Shown: positions 53,166 to 63,427 of the stretch, one piece after another
How positions within the stretch are numbered: the first letter of the stretch is position 1
Layout of the letters: each line of letters starts with the position of its first letter
Source: Smallanthus sonchifolius
Taxonomy: Eukaryota; Streptophyta; Magnoliopsida; Asterales; Asteraceae
DNA: 64,000 nt
Direction of reading: 5' to 3'
Assembly: GCA_023525975.1 (NCBI GenBank)
Contig: CM042040.1
Span: 56,823,486 to 56,887,485, forward strand
The notes under the pieces: model-generated
Database searches by the model: none
Told to the model about the DNA's origin: nothing
Seen by the model: only the letters and a program-made list of their open reading frames with translations
Program-made: the position numbers and the translations under genes

Positions 53166-53720
53166 ATTTTTCTAGCAGTGAATATCGTGTTTCCGGATCT
53201 GTTAACACTCGGCTAACGTAATAAATGGGAGTTTGCACTCCATCCCTTTCGACCATGAGTACGACATTGACGGCTGCATCTGCTGCGGCTATGTGTACCT
53301 TCAGTTTTTCTTTTGCTATTGGTGCCGTTAGAGTAGGAAGCTTTGCCAGGTAAAGTTTAAGCTGCTGAAAAGATTCCTCCGCCTGATCTGTCCATTGGAA
53401 TTGTTCCCTGCTGAGACAGTTTTTCAAAGTTTGAACAAAAGGTAAGGATTTTTCTGCATGCTGAGCTAGAAAATGGTTTATTGCCACCAATAGTCCATTC
53501 AATGATTGTACATCCTTTAAAGAAGATGGGGAGGGCATTCGGGTGATAGCAGAAACTTTATCCGGGTTTGCCCAGAAACCTTTTTTGGTGACCATGACAC
53601 CTAAAAATTTTCCTTCTTCTACTCCAAACGAGCATTTCCCCCGGTTCAACATTATCTGGGATTCCTTTAACCTTTTGAATGTTTTTGTTATATCTATTAA
53701 AAGATCTGTCTCAGTATGGC
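53146..53720 (-). pseudogene. RT/RNase H fragment of a Tat/Ogre-type Ty3 element
   Basis: Minus strand, open from the element 3 border: LLIDITKTFKRLKESQIMLN, KCSFGVEEGKFLGVMVTKKG, ANPDKVSAI, MPSPSSLKDVQSLNG, HAEKSLPFVQTLK, then the RNase H start (FQWTDQAEESFQQLKLYLA, TPIYYVSRVLTDPETRYSLL). This is the thumb/connection region typical of the Tat lineage. Element 3 interrupts it on the upstream side; the downstream side stops within RNase H. Confidence 0.88.
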
Positions 53721-55265
53721 TGATGTTGTGCAAAGCATGCATCTTTATTCCATCGTTTTAGAGTCATTTCACTTAGTTTTGTACTTGTTTTGAGTCGTTT
53801 TTTTTACATATTGAGTCTTTGTCATGTTCCTTGGTGCTTGTGATGATTACAAGTGAAAATCGAAAGAAACCGAGCACGAGAATGAAGTCGGGAGTTCAAA
53901 AGTTAAAAATAGTGAAAAATCTGAAAATCCAGTCTTTCGCGGTACGCGAAGATCAGAAGGGAAACGTTCGCGGTAAGCGAACGCCCCAAATTATGATAAA
54001 AAAAACCCTAATTTTGAATTTAATAGATGTGTAATGCATAATTAGAGGATTTGGTATTCCAACCATCCGGAGAGAGAAAAGGGACGGTTTTGAGAGCTTG
54101 GGAGTCGATTGAAGAGCAAGTCAAGGCTTTCGATTCCGGGTTTGTCTAGATTAGATTATTCAAGTTTAAAGTTTCGATCTTTGTTTGAAATCAGTTTATT
54201 TTGGATCATGTGTTGCTTGATTACTTCTGTTATTCTTGTTTTGAACATGATTCTAGGCTAAACTTTATATACTCCCTAGGTCTTATGATGATTGCTTGTT
54301 AAAGTTTTAATTTTTTATCGGTTTTTGGATTCGTATAATGATTATATGATTTTGTAATGATCTTAGTATGATTATCGTGATAAACTTGCATGCTTAATTC
54401 TGATTTAATGATTGATTATTAATTCCTTGCATTGATTGTGGTTGTTTGCCATGTCTAATTAGCGTATCGTGATAATAGATTTTAGGGTTTGTGATTTTGG
54501 TGGTTTGCTAGACGTAGTGACCATAGGAATTGTCATTGAGTACTGATTTGAATTGAGTGTTCTTCTTAGTTCAATACCCGAGAGGTGAAAATTAGTCGTT
54601 TAGTATTCGTCATTAGGAATCCGAGTGTCAACTGTATGAGAGGAAGTTGGTTTAGGTGTCTAGTGATCTGTTGCTATTCTAAATCATAATTATTATTCTG
54701 AGATTACCCCGTGCATTCTTTGAGTGTATTGTGGACGGTGAGACTGAGAGGTAATCCATCCATTAGGGTACTTGATCATAGTTGGAAATACCTAAGAAGT
54801 GTGAGTTTAGTACGCTTTAGGTAGCTTAGTTGGTGACACCCTGAGAGTGATTAGGGATCCACTTGGTTGTCTTTAGCGATTATCTTTAGAATCCCAGCTC
54901 CATCTTAGTTCCAGAACCGGTAGAAGTTATGCTTTGCAAGTAGGATTCTAACCTACATAGTGTTCTTCCCATTCCTGATTTCACCTTAGCTTTCCCTTGA
55001 TAGTTGAACCGTCCTTAGTTTATTGCATAATTAGCTAAATAAGTAGTGTAGTCAACCCCCAAATCAAATCTTTAATTCGAGTCAGAGTCTAGTATTGTTA
55101 CATAGTGTCTCTAGGGTTCTATAATCCGGTTTACCGTTAAGCTGTGCTACACCCGATAGGTTCACTTGCCTGTCAGTGCGGTTTATTTCATAGGTTTTCC
55201 ATTTATTACTTAGAAGTCTAGGTTAGGTTTAGTAGTTTATTTTATAGACCGTCTGGACGACATCA
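53721..55265 (+). repeat. Element 3 5' LTR
   Basis: 1545 bp, TGATGTTGTGCAAAGC to GGACGACATCA. It aligns with the 3' LTR start at 60477 and with 63433-64000. It contains two GCGGTA palindromes at 53933-53985. Confidence 0.93.
53933..53985 (+). repeat. Two GCGGTA palindromes in the 5' LTR of element 3
   Basis: TTCGCG-GTA-CGCGAA (within 53936-53952) and CGTTCGC-GGTAA-GCGAACG (53968-53986). Core GCGGTACGCGA equals that of the element 1 LTR, although the elements are of different clades. Confidence 0.75.
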
Positions 55266-55271
55266 AGTTTT

Positions 55272-55289
55272 TGGCGCCGTTATCGGGGA
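55272..55289 (+). other. Element 3 primer binding site (tRNA-Asp type)
   Basis: TGGCGCCGTTATCGGGGA lies six bases after the LTR. It matches the complement of plant tRNA-Asp 3' end (TGGCGCCGTTGCCGGGG) with one change, the primer commonly seen in Athila elements. Confidence 0.85.
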
Positions 55290-55460
55290 CACTTGGCAAT
55301 AGCAATATTAACTTTGACTAGTTCTTTGTTTGATTTTTTTTGGGTTTTATTTGAGTCTGTCTTGTGTGCTTGTCCTACGTGCTTTCTGTGTGTCTAACTT
55401 AGAATCGAGTCTTTCTGTTTTTGAGTCTATGTTTCTTTTTCCTATTAAGTCTTTCTGTTT

Positions 55461-57330
55461 ATGCACAACACTCGCTCGTAGGGATCACCATCTTATTTTG
55501 CTTTCTTAGAGCCCGAGCAAGAGCTTCACGAGCGCACCCGTGACTTTCTAGAGCGTTTGAAAAAACCAAGTACGTCCTATTAGCCCTATTCCATTTCCTA
55601 CTATGGGCGACGTTGATCCTTGAGTGAGGCGTACAGTACACCAGAGGGCCAGTGATGGGGTCACGGGAGCGAGATCTCCGATCACCCGCCCCGCCATTCC
55701 AAATGCCAATTCCTGGAAGATCCCATCACATGTCATGAGTACGATCACTCATGCTACTCAGTTCCATGGCCTTGAGGATGAGGATGCACCCGGACACCTG
55801 TCTTTGTTCGCATATGTGATACCTTTAATATAACGGGTGTATCTGAAGACACTATCTATTTGTGTTTATTCCCATTCCTCTCTCTGGGCGTGCATATGCT
55901 TGGCTTGACACCCTTCGTGACAACTCTATTATCACTTGGGAGGATCTTCAAGCCAAGTTCTACACGAAGTATTATCCACCTTCCAAGGTTGCTCGCCTCA
56001 GGGATCAAATCCACTCCTTCCGGAAATGCCCCTCGAAAATACTTCCGGATGGATCCCGACAAGCCTTATCATTTGGCCTGGGAGCGGTTCAACACGCTGT
56101 TGAGCCGATGTCCCCAGCATGGTCTGTTAGACTGGGTGATAGTGGAGAAATTCTACAATGGTCTCACCTTCGAGAAGCAGCAAATGTTCAATACAGCTGC
56201 AGGAGGCCATATCATGGAGAAACTCGAGCCATCTGAGTGCGAAGAAATGTTTGAGAGCTTCACTCAGGCCGAACATCAGTATCCATCTACTAGGACTTCC
56301 ATTCCTAGTGCTAGATCATCCACCTCAGCCTCGAGAGGTGTGTATCAGGTCAACCCTGATTCTAGCGTGGCTGTTGCACTCGCCTCAATGGCCAGCGAGA
56401 TAAAGGAGCTGAAGCTCAGTGCTCAGCAGTTTCAAGTGTGTAGGGGAGGCCACGACACCAGTGATTGCCCAGTGAATAATCAAGAGCAGGTGAGCTATGC
56501 TGGCAACTAGTACCAGAATCGAGGGTATAACAATCTGAATTCATTTGGCTTATGATGGAGATCTGGAAACAACCCACCGGGGTTTAACGGTCGTCAGTAG
56601 AAGCAGGGAGGAGGAGATACAGGACCTAGCACGGGAAGCATTGTCGACACGACCACGATAAAGGAGATGCTTGAGACGCAGACACAGTTGCTTGCCCACC
56701 TAGTCTAGAAGGACATGGATGCTAGGCTGAGATTGGATAGCCACGACGCTCTATGGAAGAATCAACAGTCGACATTCCATGATCTGAAATGCATGGTAGA
56801 AGACATCGCTAAGAGTTTGAAGGATCGACATGGAGGTCAATCTTCAGGCTCCAATGCTTCATTAATGGCCGTGCCGGTCATGAGTGGGGAGGAGAAAGAG
56901 GTTGCAGAGGATGACTCCCACTCTAGTTTGTACAACATTCTGTCACCTGGGGAGGTCAAGAAGATTGACTGGAGGGCTAGATTCACGAAGATCGATGCCA
57001 GGATGACCGAGGAGCAGGTAGACGAGGATATAGCAATAGAGGTTCCTGCCGAGGAGGAATAGGAGAAAAAGAAGGGGGCGGAGATGCAGACCCCCAAGAT
57101 TGACCGGACTCGTTCCCTACCCAGCACGTTTGCTGCCATTCAAGCAAGCCAGGGAGCACAGTCACTTCCTTGACTTGTTTAAACAACTAAAGGTCAATCT
57201 TCCACTGATAGAGACTCTCCAACGCATGCCAAAGTATGGCAAGTTCCTTAAAGATCTTCTTTCTAACAAGAAGAAGCTAGAGGAGGTCTCTAAAGTCTCA
57301 CTTAGTGGGCAATGTTCTGCGGTGGTGTAG
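55461..57330 (+). pseudogene. Element 3 gag, broken
   Basis: Likely start MHNTRS at 55461, with TAG seven codons on. Recognisable Athila gag blocks follow in changing frames: RRTVHQRASDGVTGARSPIT and FHGLEDEDAPGHLS (55626-55800), SGRAYAWLDTL, WEDLQAKFYTKYYPPSKVAR (55880-55995), MDPDKPYHLAWERFNTLLSR and EKFYNGLTFEKQQMF (56048-56190), a CRGGHDTSDCP knuckle-like motif (56439-56471) and a C-terminal part to 57330 (LPFKQAREHSHFLDLFKQLK). At least five stops or shifts separate them. Confidence 0.88.
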
Positions 57331-58221
57331 AACAAGCTGCCCGAGAAACTGGGAGATTTAGGGCGTTTCACGATTCCGTGTCTCCTAGGCAGTTTGCCCT
57401 TTCACCACACGTTAGCCGACTTAGGTGCTAGCATCAATCTGATGACATACTCTCTTTATAAGCAGCTAGACCTAGGCGAACCCCAGAAGACGCGCATGAG
57501 CATAGCCTTGGCTGACCGTTCAGTTAAGTATCCACGGGGAATTGTGGAAAATATTCTAGTAAAAGTAGGCAAATTTGTCTTCCCCGTGGACTTTGTCATT
57601 CTAGACATGGAGGTGGATGACGGAGTCCCACTCATTTTAGGGCGTCCATTCTTGCGCACCGCCAAGGCAGTGATTGATGTCTTTGACGGGAAACTCACAC
57701 TTCGTGTGGGGGATGAGTCAGTTATTTTTGACGCTACACAGTTTATGGAGGATGTTAGCGAGCATAGCCACTCCGTATGCATGCTTGATTCCTTTATGGA
57801 CTATCATGAGGACTCTGATCCACTGTTAGAAGTTGGTGAACCCACCCCTAATTTAAAAGAACCACCTGAGTGGACAGTTGAGTTAGAGAGATTGTTGGAT
57901 GAGACAGGTGAAGAGGTGCCTGATGATCTGCTGGAGATGATGGCAGAATTAGATGAGATCATAGGCAAACCCCCAAGTGTGGGGATGACTGAGGAGGGTG
58001 TAGATGATCCCGAAGATCCGAGTGAGATTGTAGAGTGCACACCATTAGAACCACCTTCATCTGAGCCTTTAGCAGTAATAGTAACTTGTTCTGAGGGGAG
58101 AGTTGCTAAGCCGAGCCCTAACTCCATTTGCCCTAGGTCTAGACCACCCCGAAAGAGAACTCGTGCTTTGATAGAGTCATCTAGGTTGAAGGTAGTGAAA
58201 ATCCCAAGTGTGGGGACGTAG
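57331..58221 (+). pseudogene. Element 3 aspartic protease domain and C-terminal tail
   Basis: After a TAG at 57328-57330 the frame is open for ~290 codons: LPEKLGDLGRFTIPCLLGSL, the active-site ADLGASINLM (Asp codon 57418-57420), DRSVKYPRGIVENILVKVG, VDFVILDMEVDDGVPLILGR and TLRVGDE. The remaining ~150 residues are acidic and Pro/Ser-rich, ending in a basic RSRPPRKRTRAL. Here the catalytic Asp is kept. In a complete Athila element RT would follow; instead the frame ends with TAG at 58219-58221. Confidence 0.88.
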
Positions 58222-58711
58222 AGGGGTGACAATTTACTTGATTACTTGTTTCATATCATGTTTGGACCGGGTAGATATAAGTACCGGTGGAAAGACATGA
58301 GTGATAGTTACATGAGACATTCGGTGCTGTTGAGGGTAGTGTTGAGTTGGAGGACCGGGAGACCGCAGAGGATGAAGGCGGTTCCGGTTAGGATCAAGGA
58401 GAAGTCTCCTGATAGGCTTGCTTGAGTCTTGGGCAAGTGCCCGGGATGTAGAGTTTGTATGCTTTACTTGGTATGAGTCTGTGTCTTTTCTGTGTTTTTC
58501 GGTATTGTGTTTTGTGTGTGTCGTGTCTTGCAGGGATTCGCGCTTGATTTGGCACGAAAAATAATCAGGAACGAAGTTCGAGGTATGTTTACATAGTTTT
58601 TATGCGTGGGACAGGGTTTTAATGAATTTGGGTTAAGAAAAAATTTTAAGGGGTCAAAATTATTCTAAGTATAAAAACTGAAAAATTTTATAAACTTTCT
58701 ATGATTAACCC

Positions 58712-58871
58712 TTCCTCGCGGTACGCGAAGAGTATACCCAAGTCTCTTGCGGTACGCGAAGAGTATACCCAAGTCTCTTGCGGTACGCGAGACAAAAGTA
58801 AAAGCCGGATTGAAGTTTAACTCCTCGCGGTAGGCGAGGAGTGGCTTCCTGTTCTTCGCGGTACGCGAGGG
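58712..58871 (+). repeat. GCGGTA palindrome array in the 3' region of element 3
   Basis: Five units: CCTCGCGGTACGCGAAGAG, two tandem copies of a 31-bp stretch with GCGGTACGCGAAGAG, CTCTTGCGGTACGCGAGAC, the perfect CTCCTCGC-GGTAG-GCGAGGAG, and TTCTTCGCGGTACGCGAGGG. They have the same core as in the element 1 and element 3 LTRs. Confidence 0.82.
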
Positions 58872-59444
58872 CAGCCTGGTTTTACCCTTTTTCCCTTCTT
58901 GTTTCCCATGGTCACCCGCACCCGCCACCATCACATACCATCTACCACCATTACTATAATTCATCCATACCACCATCCCTTTTCACATTCATCACTAATC
59001 TCTGTCTCATCCTCCATCCATCATCTATCATATCATTTACCAATCATCACCATGACCATGGGAGACTGGAGAACCATTTGTATCCGATGATCCACCTTGC
59101 TTATGGTTTTTATGTCTATGTTATTGCCACACATCGAGTACGTATCCTTGCATATCTATCCAGAGTCACTATGAGTCAGCTTGAGTCAGTTTAATGATGC
59201 GGGTTTGTTGTGAGGTTTATTTTGCAGGTATTGTTCGTTTTGTCCGTACTCAATCTCCATTCGGACGGGACGAATGCTTCTATCACTGTGTAAAGGCAAC
59301 CCAGCAGTGTGTGCAACCGCGACCGAAATGCTATACGGTGCACACAAGGAATAACGAAGCTGCACATTTGTTTGCATCTACATTACCAGCTAAGTCGCTT
59401 CCTGTTTTTTTATTTTTTCATTTTTGTTTTAGTGTTTTTTGCTT

Positions 59445-59475
59445 CACATTGAGGACAATGTGTCTTTCAAGTGTG
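59445..59475 (+). promoter_or_regulatory. Internal hairpin plus PPT-like sequence of element 3
   Basis: Perfect stem CACATTG/CAATGTG with loop AGGA (59445-59462), then TCTTTCAAGTGTGGGGATA. The order hairpin-AAGTGTGGGGAT repeats what is found before the 3' LTR at 60439-60476. Confidence 0.75.
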
Positions 59476-60438
59476 GGGATATGAGTGTTTAAGTTTTAGG
59501 TTGTGTCTCTTATAAAAATCCAAAAAAATTAAAAAGTTTTGAAAAAATGTCCTTTGAAAATACAAGTTTTGCATAATAAATGGAAAATGATAGTACAAAT
59601 GGATCTACTTGTTTGAGTTTAAATGATATAAATAATAGAAAACCCGTCTAATTAGTGATGTTTTGGTAGACCCAGCCAACTTGAATAGCTTAAATAGCCT
59701 GTGAGTGTTACTTAGGATTAATCATGTAATAAATTCATGATATCTTGTGAGTACTCATCTTAGGGTGTCGGTAATACTGAAACTTTCAATATAGGGTGAT
59801 AGGTACCACGTTAAGTTAAAATTTAGAGGTTTTTGAAAATTTTCATGGCACACCACTCTCTTTTTATGAGAATAAATCCGAGTTTAGGTGGCCCCCATTC
59901 CATAAATCCATAATTCCATAATTACGAGCTTAATTAATTTGAAAACTGAGTCTTGCTTATATGTTTCCCTCTGGAATGGTGACTTGGAGAATACACCCCT
60001 AAGTGAGATTCATGTGTTTAAATGATTAGAATCTAGTCTATGTGTTAGCTTTCGGGATAGTGACTTGGTTGAGACGCCTCTAGACGAAAGTTCTTATGTT
60101 AAATTAACGCTCAGTTCCACCCCTTCATTCCATAATCCATTGGTTTCTAAAAATCTGTAAATCTTAGTTTAACGTGGCGGGCAAATCTAAATGGTGTAAC
60201 CCGTGCCTAAACATGACCTTGAGATGGGATTAGGTAGAGCTGTAGCTTCTAAGTGTGAGTCACATAGATTGAATGATTGTTGTATAAAAAGGAATTAGAA
60301 CACATTACGGGGGCTAGATAGTTGGTGCTTGGGTTTAATCTGATAGAAATACTGATTATTGTTTTTTAACGCGTGATATGTTTAACTAATTGGTAATTGA
60401 TATTAAAGTTAGATTTCAGTTATGATTCCATTGCAGGC

Positions 60439-60476
60439 TTTTTCGAGGACGAAAAAAGGTTAAGTGTGGGGATGTT
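60439..60476 (+). promoter_or_regulatory. Element 3 pre-PPT hairpin and polypurine tract
   Basis: Stem TTTTTCG/CGAAAAA with loop AGGA (60439-60456), then AGGTTAAGTGTGGGGATGTT up to the 3' LTR. AAGTGTGGGGATG is the likely plus-strand primer. Confidence 0.78.
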
Positions 60477-60689
60477 TGATGTTGTGTAAACCACGCATCT
60501 TTATTCCATCGTTTTAGAGTCGTTTCACTTAGTTTTGTACTTGTTTTGAGTCGTTTTTGTTACATATTGAGTCTTTGTCATGTTCTCAGGTGCTCGTAAT
60601 GATTACAAGTGAAAATCAGAAGAAACCGAGCACGAGAATGAAGTCAGGAGTTCAAAAGTTAAAAATAGTGAAAAAACTAAAAATCCAGT

Positions 60690-60812
60690 CTTTCATGGTA
60701 CGCGAAGATCAGAAGGGAAAGGTTCGCGGTTCCAAGAATCCGGGCGTGACTAATTTTTCCTTCGTGGTACGCGGGGGACTGGCCATGTTTTCTCGCGTTA
60801 CGCGAGGGCCCC
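60690..60812 (+). repeat. Palindrome array in the 3' LTR of element 3
   Basis: Units ATGGTACGCGAAGA, GGTTCGCGGTTCC, CCTTCGTGGTACGCGGGGG and TCTCGCGTTACGCGAGGG. The 5' LTR has only the first two and then joins directly to GCCCC AAATTA, so the two LTRs of one element differ by about two units. Confidence 0.78.
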
Positions 60813-60867
60813 AAATTACGAAAAAAAAACCCTAATTTTGAATTTGATAGATGTGTAATGCCATAAT

Positions 60868-63427
60868 TGTAATTTCCAGGAAATTCCGGCTTGTATTTTT
60901 ACTTATCCGACACTGGTATTTTCATTATTCTATGATTTGAACCATCCAATTTTAATAGAAACTATCGTCTATTTCATTACTTGAACATAAATATACAAAT
61001 ACATTGTGTACAATTGTTTATTATCAAAGATAACAAATATTTATATAAGGGATTATGTAAATAATTGTTTAAAGTTCAAGAAATAAATATATATGTATTA
61101 GATTATTACAAAACCTATATATATATATATGTAAATGCAAACTTATAAAAATTATAAATTCTATAGACAAAATTAGAGTTTATAAATGTTACTTTATTAA
61201 TTTCAAAGAAAATGATTTATACCTTTGTAAATTATAGAAAAACCAATTTTTTATATTTACATCATTGAATACAATATAAAGTCTTGTTAGATTTTGTAAA
61301 AATTATAAATTTTAATGAACTTATGCCTTTATAAAAGTCCAGGGTAAGTTCTGAAATTTCAGGAACTTGAATTCAAAATAAAACTAAGTTTATACTCGAA
61401 ATATAAATTCCATGAAACTTGAGGGGCCATTGTGCAAATCTGGCTCCCCCCCCCCTTCAATTTTGACCCTATGAAAGTCAAGCAGGCACCAAATCAAATC
61501 CATAACCCCCGAATTCAAAGTTGTTAACGATCTATAAACGTGCGTAGACGTTACACAATGAGTCCCGAATACGAGTAGTGATCCAATTGAATCGGAATTC
61601 AATGAATTCGAAACCGAAAGGTCTCCCGTAACTGTGCCAAGCCTCCTCAAATCAATTCATTCGTTGTTGTTGAAATCAACTGATGAGACTAAACCAGAAG
61701 CATTCGCGACACTCCTATTATGATCCCTACACTCTCAAATCCATTCCATAACAGTTCTGAGACCCAATTCTAGTGTGAAGAACTCGAAACCCATGGCTCC
61801 CACTGATCTCCTCTTCCTCGCAACCGTTTCAGGTAATTAACTCCTCTTTCTACTCGTGTTGGTTCACTGAACGAAAGCCCTAACATAAGGACTTCAAATC
61901 TATTCTCAATCGCGACCAATTTTGGGCTAGGGTTGAGGTCGGGTCGAATGGGGAAGAAGGAGGGTGTGGGATGGATTGTTATAAGTTAACCGCGCGAACC
62001 CATTATCAAGGCAGATGCCCAGATTGAGTGGTTAGAGCATCCTCCTTCCTCACAGCAGGTCATGGGTTCGACCCTGACCAAGCTTTTTTTCTTTTTCTGC
62101 ATTATTTTCTTCCTAGTCCTTGTCTAATACACCTAATCCACTATGTATTTCAAAATATGACCAGCAAAATATTAAACCCTATTTCATTAACTAATTCATT
62201 TTTTGTTATAAAATGCATATTATACAACCATAAAACTCAAACAAGTTTTAGTATCTAAATTGCTAAGTTTGAGGGAAACTATCTAAATTATGGTTATTAG
62301 GATATAAGCCTAATAAATTTTAAGTTATTTAGTTATTCAACTATTTATCCATATATTTACTTACTTATTCAATTATTTACAAAGGAATACTGTTTACCTA
62401 TTTGTTCATTCAACTTTTCAAACAAAAGAACACTATTCATTTATGCAATTATTCACTTAATTACATACAGAAGAAATCATTTATTTATTTCCTTCAAAAT
62501 AAAATACCACTACTTATCAAGATTCACACAACATCAGTCGAGCTCAAATAATTATTTTAATTGAGGGCTCCCACATCAATCCCTTTACACTAGGATTCCC
62601 TTATTCCTTTATACAACTTATTGATACACATATTCCATCAAACATAGGTCAATCTTGTGATTAGCTAGAACATGTGCAACAACATACTTATGTAACATTC
62701 AAGTTACCCATTGCAAGGTGAGTTTCATAGCCCCATTTCTCTTTACTATTGTTTACAAATACTCGGGGTGGAACATGTTTACATACTATACTTACCAAAT
62801 TCAATACCATTGTTGTCATGCTATTTACTATGTGCTTTATGTCTTAAACTGCTTGGTGACCATTACATGTGTTTATGCTAGTACATTCATTAACCTGCTA
62901 CCCAGGCCTAAGGTAGTACCTAACATGATCATTTATAGGGGAATCCGATTCCAGTTAACACGAACCTTGGCGGGTTTTATGTGTACCATATTACTATTTT
63001 TCCAAAACACAATCAGTGGGATTGTACTTACAAGTTTTCCATTTACTACGGATTGAATTGTACACTTGGAACCTTGTATGTTTTCACATTTATGTCATAG
63101 TTACGCTTTGAACAGTATTGAATTACAAACACTTTTTACTTAACTTTTGTTAGTGTCAAAACCTATGTTACTCACCAACTACTTGTAGTTAACATTTACT
63201 CACATGTTTCAGGTGCACACATTTGAGGACCCTACTTGCTCATCTAGGACTTGGACCTAGTTTAATTAAAATTATGTTATGTTTTGAACGTTTTGTTTTC
63301 CATTCCTTATGTAACAGATGATTTTAAGTTGATGAATAAATATTGTCATTTAATAATAGATGATCATGCGCTTATGAACAACCGCGTCAGCCCCGGCGTT
63401 TAATCTGTCGTCGGTCGGGGTGTGACA
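60868..63427 (+). mobile_element. Solo LTR (2560 bp), target duplication ATAAT
   Basis: TGTAATTTCCAGG to GTCGGTCGGGGTGTGACA, flanked by perfect ATAAT (60863-60867, 63428-63432). No internal sequence. The 3' end matches the LTR end at 1-368. It contains a tRNA-like segment at 62017-62090. The long frame at 62718-63056 has no recognisable domain. Confidence 0.9.
62017..62090 (+). other. tRNA-like segment inside the solo LTR
   Basis: GCCCAGATTGAGTGGTTAGAGC resembles a tRNA 5' half (box A region), and GGTTCGACCCT (62065-62075) is a perfect box B, about 40 bp downstream. It is followed by CAAGC and a T7 run (62084-62090), a Pol III-type terminator. The sequence differs from the tRNA-like segment in element 2. 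Confidence 0.6.

Larger units (their letters stand above)
58222..60438 (+). other. Element 3 long non-coding 3' region
   Basis: 2.2 kb where polymerase genes would be expected. It holds a GCGGTA palindrome array (58712-58871), a hairpin with PPT-like sequence (59445-59475) and AT-rich stretches, but no RT, integrase or envelope-like frame. Confidence 0.75.

Noticed and set aside
62718..63056. 112-codon frame with hydrophobic segments
   Set aside because: Located in the solo LTR; hydrophobicity follows from T-rich DNA.
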